Shown here: in pieces, positions 60,137-64,000 of the stretch
Position numbering within the stretch: the first letter of the stretch is position 1
Layout of the letters: each line of letters begins with the position of its first letter
Origin: Shinella daejeonensis
Lineage (GTDB): Bacteria; Pseudomonadota; Alphaproteobacteria; Rhizobiales; Rhizobiaceae
Direction: 5' to 3'
Assembly (NCBI RefSeq): GCF_024281235.1
Contig: NZ_JAHWXY010000004.1
Span: 186,001-250,000 of the forward strand
Length of the DNA stretch: 64,000 nt
Position numbers and translations under genes: made by a program
The notes under the pieces: model-generated
What the model saw: the letters and a program-made list of their open reading frames with translations, nothing else
Databases searched by the model: none
What the model was told of the DNA's origin: nothing

Positions 60137-61486
60137 ATGGTTTTGAACGAAGTTTCCAGCTGGCTGGCCAACGCGGAAGGCGTGGAAAGCATCCAGGCGG
60201 TCGTCTGCGACCTGAACGGCATCCTGCGCGGCAAGCGCGTTCCGGTCGGACAGGTCGAAAAGGTCCTGAAGGGCGGGATCCGCATGCCGCTTTCCATCGC
60301 CGGCGTCGATGTCTGGGGAGAGGATATCATCGGTTCGAGCCATGTCTTCGCCAGCGGCGATATCGACGGCGTCTGTAGCCCGACGGGGCGCGGCATCCTG
60401 CCGATCAACTGGACGCTGAAGCCATCGGCCGTCGTGCCGCTCTGGCTGTTCAAGGAAAACGGCGAGCCGTTCCTTGCCGATCCGCGTCAGGCGCTTGCCG
60501 AGATCGTGCGCCAGTATCGCGAACTCGGGCTGCGCCCGGTCGTCGCGTCCGAAATGGAATTCTACCTCATCGACGCCGAGCCGGATCATGCGGAGCCGCC
60601 GATCTCGCCCTACACGGGAAAACGGCTCGATTCCGACGCCATTCTCTCGATCGACGAACTCGACGACTTCGGCGAATTCTTTTCCGACGTTTACGCCGAA
60701 TGCGAACGGCAGGACGTCCCGGCCGATTCCGCCGTCGCGGAAAACGGCATCGGCCAGTTCGAAATCAACCTGATGCATTGCGACGATCCGCTGAAGGCGG
60801 CCGACGATGCGCTCTATTTCAAGCGCATCATCAAGGGCGTCGCCCGCAAGCACGGCTTCGCCGCCACCTTCATGGCCAAGCCCTACGGCCTGCGCTCGGG
60901 TAGCGGCATGCACATGCATTTCAGCCTGATCGACGAAGACGGCCGCAACGTCTTCGACGACGGTACGGCGGAAGGATCCGACATCATGCGCCACGCCGTG
61001 GCCGGCATGATGCGCGGCATGGCGGAATCCACCCTGCTTTTCGCCCCGCACTACAATTCCTACCGGCGGCTGCGGCCCGACACGCACGCTCCGACCTCGA
61101 TTTCCTGGGGGTATGAGAATCGCACGGCGGCTATCCGCATTCCGGGCGGCAGCCACAAGGCCCGCCGCATCGAGCATCGTGTCCCCGGCGCCGATTCCAA
61201 CCCCTATCTGGCGATGGCCGCCATGCTCGGCGCAGCGCTGGTCGGCATCCGCAATGCCTGGGAGCCGCCCGCGCCCGTCTCGGGCCGCGCCTATCTCTCG
61301 GAGCTGCCGCGCATCCCGAGCGAATGGGGCTCCGCCGTCACCCTGTTCGAAAACGGCCCGATCATCTCGGAGATCTTCCACCCCGACCTGCGGTCGATGC
61401 TGATCGCCTGCAAGCGGCAGGAGATCGCGGGCTTCGCCGAACAGGTCACGGATTTCGAATTCAGCGCCTATCTGGAAATCGTCTAA
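60137..61486 (+). CDS. puuA: Glutamine-synthetase-like gamma-glutamylpolyamine synthetase (PuuA-like)
   Basis: A 449-residue protein of the glutamine synthetase fold. Catalytic landmarks: SEMEFYLID (metal glutamates, about residue 140), NGIGQFEINL, SGSGMHMHFSLID (metal and ATP site), and SSWGYENRTAAIRIP-like SISWGYENRTAAIRIPGG and ADSNPYLAMAAML. It lacks the adenylylation loop region of GlnA, as PuuA members do. Ligates glutamate to an amine, by family and by its partner probably putrescine or a similar amine. Its stop overlaps the start of the FAD oxidase gene by one base, so the pair is coupled. Confidence 0.85.
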   Translation: MVLNEVSSWLANAEGVESIQAVVCDLNGILRGKRVPVGQVEKVLKGGIRMPLSIAGVDVWGEDIIGSSHVFASGDIDGVCSPTGRGILPINWTLKPSAVVPLWLFKENGEPFLADPRQALAEIVRQYRELGLRPVVASEMEFYLIDAEPDHAEPPISPYTGKRLDSDAILSIDELDDFGEFFSDVYAECERQDVPADSAVAENGIGQFEINLMHCDDPLKAADDALYFKRIIKGVARKHGFAATFMAKPYGLRSGSGMHMHFSLIDEDGRNVFDDGTAEGSDIMRHAVAGMMRGMAESTLLFAPHYNSYRRLRPDTHAPTSISWGYENRTAAIRIPGGSHKARRIEHRVPGADSNPYLAMAAMLGAALVGIRNAWEPPAPVSGRAYLSELPRIPSEWGSAVTLFENGPIISEIFHPDLRSMLIACKRQEIAGFAEQVTDFEFSAYLEIV

Positions 61487-62793
61487 TGGCTCGTAACGCA
61501 TCCTATGCCGGAAACGGCGCCTATCCCGACAGCTATTATGCCGCCTCGCGCAACATCGTCCGCACTCCGAAAGTGCTGGAAGGCGCGACGACGGCGGATA
61601 TCGCGGTGCTGGGCGCCGGCTATTCCGGTCTTTCCACGGCCATCCATCTGGCCGAGAAGGGCTACAAGGTCGCCCTGATCGAGGGCGCCGGCATCGGCTG
61701 GGGCGCATCGGGGCGCAACGGCGGCCAGATCGTCAACGGCCTCAACGCCAGCCTCGACACCATCCGGCGTCGCTACGGCGACGCGGCGGGCGCCTTCGTC
61801 GGCGGTCTGGTGCAGGAAGGCGGCAAGATCATCCGCCGCCTCGTCTCGCAATATGCCATCGACTGCGATCTCAAGGACGGCAATATCTATGCCGCCTATA
61901 CGCCCGCCCATATGAAGGAGCTGGAGCACAAGAAGGCGCTGTGGAAGAGCTACGGCATGGACGACCACCAGATGCTCGACAAGGCGGCCATCCGCAAGCT
62001 CGTCGACACCGACGCCTATCTCGGCGGCATGCTGGACACCACCGGCGGCCACATGCATCCGCTCAATCTCACGCTCGGCGAGGCCCGGGCGCTGGAAACG
62101 CTCGGTGGCGTCATCTACGAACAGTCGCCGGTCATCCGCGTCGAGCACGAGGCGGAAAAACCCGTCATCCATACCGCCCGGGGCAGCGTGACGGCCAATG
62201 TCGCCGTGCTCTGCGGGAATGCCTATCTCGGCCATGTGGTGCCGAAACTCGTCTCGCGCGTCATGCCGGTGTCGACCCAGATGATCGCCACGGAACCGCT
62301 CGGGGCCGAACGCGCCGACGCATTGATCCCCTCCGACATGTGCGTCGAGGACGTGCGCTACATTCTCGATTATTTCCGGCTTTCGGCCGACAAGCGCATG
62401 ATCTTCGGGGGCGGCACCGTCTATGGCGGCACCGATCCGGCAGACGTGCGCGCCAAGCTTCGCCCGAACCTCGAAAAGGTCTTTCCGTCGCTGAAGGGCG
62501 TGAAGATCGATTATGCCTGGAGCGGCAATTTCGCGCTCTCCTTCTCGCGCGTGCCGCAGATGGGCAAGATCGGCAAGAACACCTATTTCGCCCATGGCTA
62601 CAGCGGCCACGGCGTCACCGGCTCGCATCTCTTCGGCAAAATCCTGAGCGAGGCGATCGATGGCGATCTTTCCCGTTTCAGCCAGTTCGAGAAACTGCCC
62701 TGGATCCCCTTCCCGGGCGGGCGGATGTTCCGCGCGCAATATTCCACCATCGGTTCCTGGTGGTATCAGTTCAAGGACGCCTTCGGCCTTTAA
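61486..62793 (+). CDS. puuB: FAD oxidoreductase, gamma-glutamylputrescine oxidase (PuuB-like)
   Basis: A 435-residue DadA-family flavoprotein: IAVLGAGYSGLSTAIHLAEKG near residue 37, WGASGRNGGQIVNGL near 76, and FAHGYSGHGVTGSHLFGKILSEAI near the end. Following puuA with a one-base overlap, it would oxidise the gamma-glutamylated amine to the aldehyde with H2O2 release. PuuC (aldehyde dehydrogenase) and PuuD (hydrolase) are not adjacent; the unassigned aldehyde dehydrogenase at 23417-24847 could serve but is far away. It ends at a hairpin shared with convergent purU. Confidence 0.86.
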   Translation: MARNASYAGNGAYPDSYYAASRNIVRTPKVLEGATTADIAVLGAGYSGLSTAIHLAEKGYKVALIEGAGIGWGASGRNGGQIVNGLNASLDTIRRRYGDAAGAFVGGLVQEGGKIIRRLVSQYAIDCDLKDGNIYAAYTPAHMKELEHKKALWKSYGMDDHQMLDKAAIRKLVDTDAYLGGMLDTTGGHMHPLNLTLGEARALETLGGVIYEQSPVIRVEHEAEKPVIHTARGSVTANVAVLCGNAYLGHVVPKLVSRVMPVSTQMIATEPLGAERADALIPSDMCVEDVRYILDYFRLSADKRMIFGGGTVYGGTDPADVRAKLRPNLEKVFPSLKGVKIDYAWSGNFALSFSRVPQMGKIGKNTYFAHGYSGHGVTGSHLFGKILSEAIDGDLSRFSQFEKLPWIPFPGGRMFRAQYSTIGSWWYQFKDAFGL

Positions 62794-62812
62794 GGCCGCA
62801 TCCCCGATACAG

Positions 62813-62838
62813 GAAGGCCGGCATGATCGCCGGCCTTC
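62813..62838. terminator. Bidirectional terminator between puuB and purU
   Basis: GAAGGCCGGC and GCCGGCCTTC form a perfect 10-bp stem with a 6-nt loop in the 51-bp gap between convergent genes. On the plus strand GTCGTTTC follows. Symmetric position suggests use from both sides. Confidence 0.7.
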
Positions 62839-62844
62839 GTCGTT

Positions 62845-63729
62845 TCAGCCCATGCGTTCGGACTTGTAGGTTCCCGGGCTCGGCGGGAAGACGATGGTCT
62901 TGTTGCCGTTCATGAAGACGCGGTGGTGGATATGGGCGTGCACCGCGCGGGCCAGCACCTGGCTCTCCACGTCGCGGCCGATCGAGACATAGTCATCCGC
63001 CGATTGCGCATGGGTGATGCGCGCGACGTCCTGCTCGATGATCGGACCCTCGTCGAGGTCCTCCGTCACATAATGCGCCGTCGCGCCGATCAGCTTCACG
63101 CCGCGCTCGAAGGCCTGCTTGTAGGGGTTCGCGCCCTTGAACGACGGCAGGAAGGAGTGGTGGATGTTGATGATCCGCCCCGACATCTTCTTGCAGACCG
63201 CATCCGACAGCACCTGCATGTAGCGGGCGAGCACGATGAGGTCCGCGCCGGACTGCTCCACGACGTCCATCAGCCGGGCCTCGGCCTGCGGCTTGTTTTC
63301 TTTCGTCACCTTGATGTGGTGGAAGGGGATGTCGTGGTTGACGATGACCTTCTGGTAATCGAAATGGTTGGAGACGACGCCGACGATATCGATCGGCAGC
63401 GCCCCGATCTTCCAGCGGTAGAGCAGGTCGTTGAGGCAGTGGCCGAAGCGCGAGACCATGAGCAGCACCTTCATGCGCTCGCTGCTGTTGTGGAACTGCC
63501 AGGTCATCCCGAACGTCTTGGCGACCGGTGCAAAGCCCGCCGTCAGATCCTCCTCCGTCGCGCCCTCCTGGCTGACGAAGGTCAGGCGCATGAAGAACAG
63601 GCCGGTCTCCAGATCGTCGAACTGGGAACTGTCATGGATGTTGCAACCCTTTTCGGCGAGGAAGCCGGTGATTGCGGCGACGATGCCGCGGGTCGATTTG
63701 CAGGATACGGTCAGCACATAGCTCGTCAT
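62845..63729 (-). CDS. purU: Formyltetrahydrofolate deformylase
   Basis: Hydrolyses 10-formyl-THF to formate and THF, balancing one-carbon pools and feeding purine synthesis (PurT). 294 residues: N-terminal ACT domain (YVLTVSCKSTRGIVAAITGFLAEKGCNI in parts, residues 3-80) and a C-terminal formyltransferase-like domain with VLLMVSRFGHCLNDLLYRW, VNHDIPFHHIKV, LARYMQVLS, INIHHSFLPSFKGANPYKQA and the catalytic Asp in TEDLDEGPIIEQDV. The ATG at 63729 begins the ACT domain; the ribosome site is weak. Confidence 0.95.
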   Translation of the reverse strand: MTSYVLTVSCKSTRGIVAAITGFLAEKGCNIHDSSQFDDLETGLFFMRLTFVSQEGATEEDLTAGFAPVAKTFGMTWQFHNSSERMKVLLMVSRFGHCLNDLLYRWKIGALPIDIVGVVSNHFDYQKVIVNHDIPFHHIKVTKENKPQAEARLMDVVEQSGADLIVLARYMQVLSDAVCKKMSGRIINIHHSFLPSFKGANPYKQAFERGVKLIGATAHYVTEDLDEGPIIEQDVARITHAQSADDYVSIGRDVESQVLARAVHAHIHHRVFMNGNKTIVFPPSPGTYKSERMG

Positions 63730-64000
63730 CGATCTTTGTCTCGCGTTCGGCCGGTGCGTGTTCACACGCCGGCGATCCCCTTGTTCTTGCCGCCGCAGGA
63801 CTGCGACATGGCGCATATCTCAGGCCGCTTGCCTTCGCGCAAGCCCCTGCAATGGTCAGAAGCTACGATGCCGTATTCAAGCAGACATTCCGGTTCGCGA
63901 CATGGAATGCATGGAAAATGCCAAGCCCCTGAAGTTCTGGTCGATTGCGCCGGCCAGCCGGCCGCCACGCCCGTCTCTTCCTGAAAGCCCGCCGGGCCGA
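63730..64000. other. Unassigned right edge
   Basis: A 271-bp stretch upstream of purU that runs to the end of the window. I see no RNA gene, repeat or recognised motif. A frame beginning at the ATG at 63911 (MENAKPLKFW) stays open to the window end (30 codons) and could be the start of a plus-strand gene, but it has no clear ribosome site and no similarity that I can recognise. Confidence 0.35.

Overview
The window is a GC-rich, gene-dense piece of what looks like an alphaproteobacterial chromosome, most probably Rhizobiaceae. The grounds are the order sucD-sucA-sucB-lpdA, xerC beside priA, an F1-only ATP synthase operon (atpHAGDC without F0 genes), an aerobic cobFGHIJ/K/LM cobalamin set, and several copies of the rhizobial palindromic intergenic repeat (RIME type). 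The genus cannot be settled from the sequence alone. I see no rRNA, tRNA, CRISPR, prophage, insertion sequence, plasmid replication gene or recognised defence system.

Layout. 1-8.7 kb: 2-oxoglutarate-to-succinate block (3' part of sucD, sucA, sucB, lpdA), with a nucleotidyltransferase and a short-chain dehydrogenase inserted before lpdA. 8.7-13.7 kb: a TraB/GumN-type protein, xerC, priA and a small membrane protein. 14.0-19.2 kb: atpHAGDC, ended by a strong terminator. 19.3-24.9 kb: manC-type sugar-nucleotide enzyme, a degenerate SNase-like secreted protein, a membrane-anchored hypothetical, ubiG and an aldehyde dehydrogenase. 25.0-32.0 kb: cobM, cobL, cobK, cobJ, cobI, cobH, cobG and cobF, most of the corrin-ring methylation and contraction steps. 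32.2-34.3 kb: an AraC regulator divergent from an Fsr-type exporter.

34.3-44.3 kb is the most interesting part: a DadA-family FAD oxidase (AmaA-like), a LysR regulator, hglS (2-oxoadipate to D-2-hydroxyglutarate), an FAD D-2-hydroxyglutarate dehydrogenase, amaB (aminoadipate-semialdehyde dehydrogenase), a class I/II aminotransferase, a 366-aa saccharopine-dehydrogenase-fold protein matching lysine 6-dehydrogenase, and an Lrp regulator. Read together they encode every enzymatic step from L-lysine (and possibly L-pipecolate) to 2-oxoglutarate. That product is the substrate of the SucA/SucB/Lpd complex encoded at the left end of the window.

44.4-54.7 kb is housekeeping: DUF1178, nitrilase, grxC, comF, an NDUFAF5-like methyltransferase, a 55-aa Flp pilin, mutT, a GNAT, argJ, a parvulin, and secA with a clear sigma70-type promoter. 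54.9-57.6 kb holds a Wzx-type flippase translationally coupled to a CelD-type acyltransferase. 57.6-63.7 kb holds an acyl-CoA synthetase, a GntR regulator, a puuA-puuB pair with a candidate operator, and purU. The sequence breaks off in an unassigned stretch at the right end.
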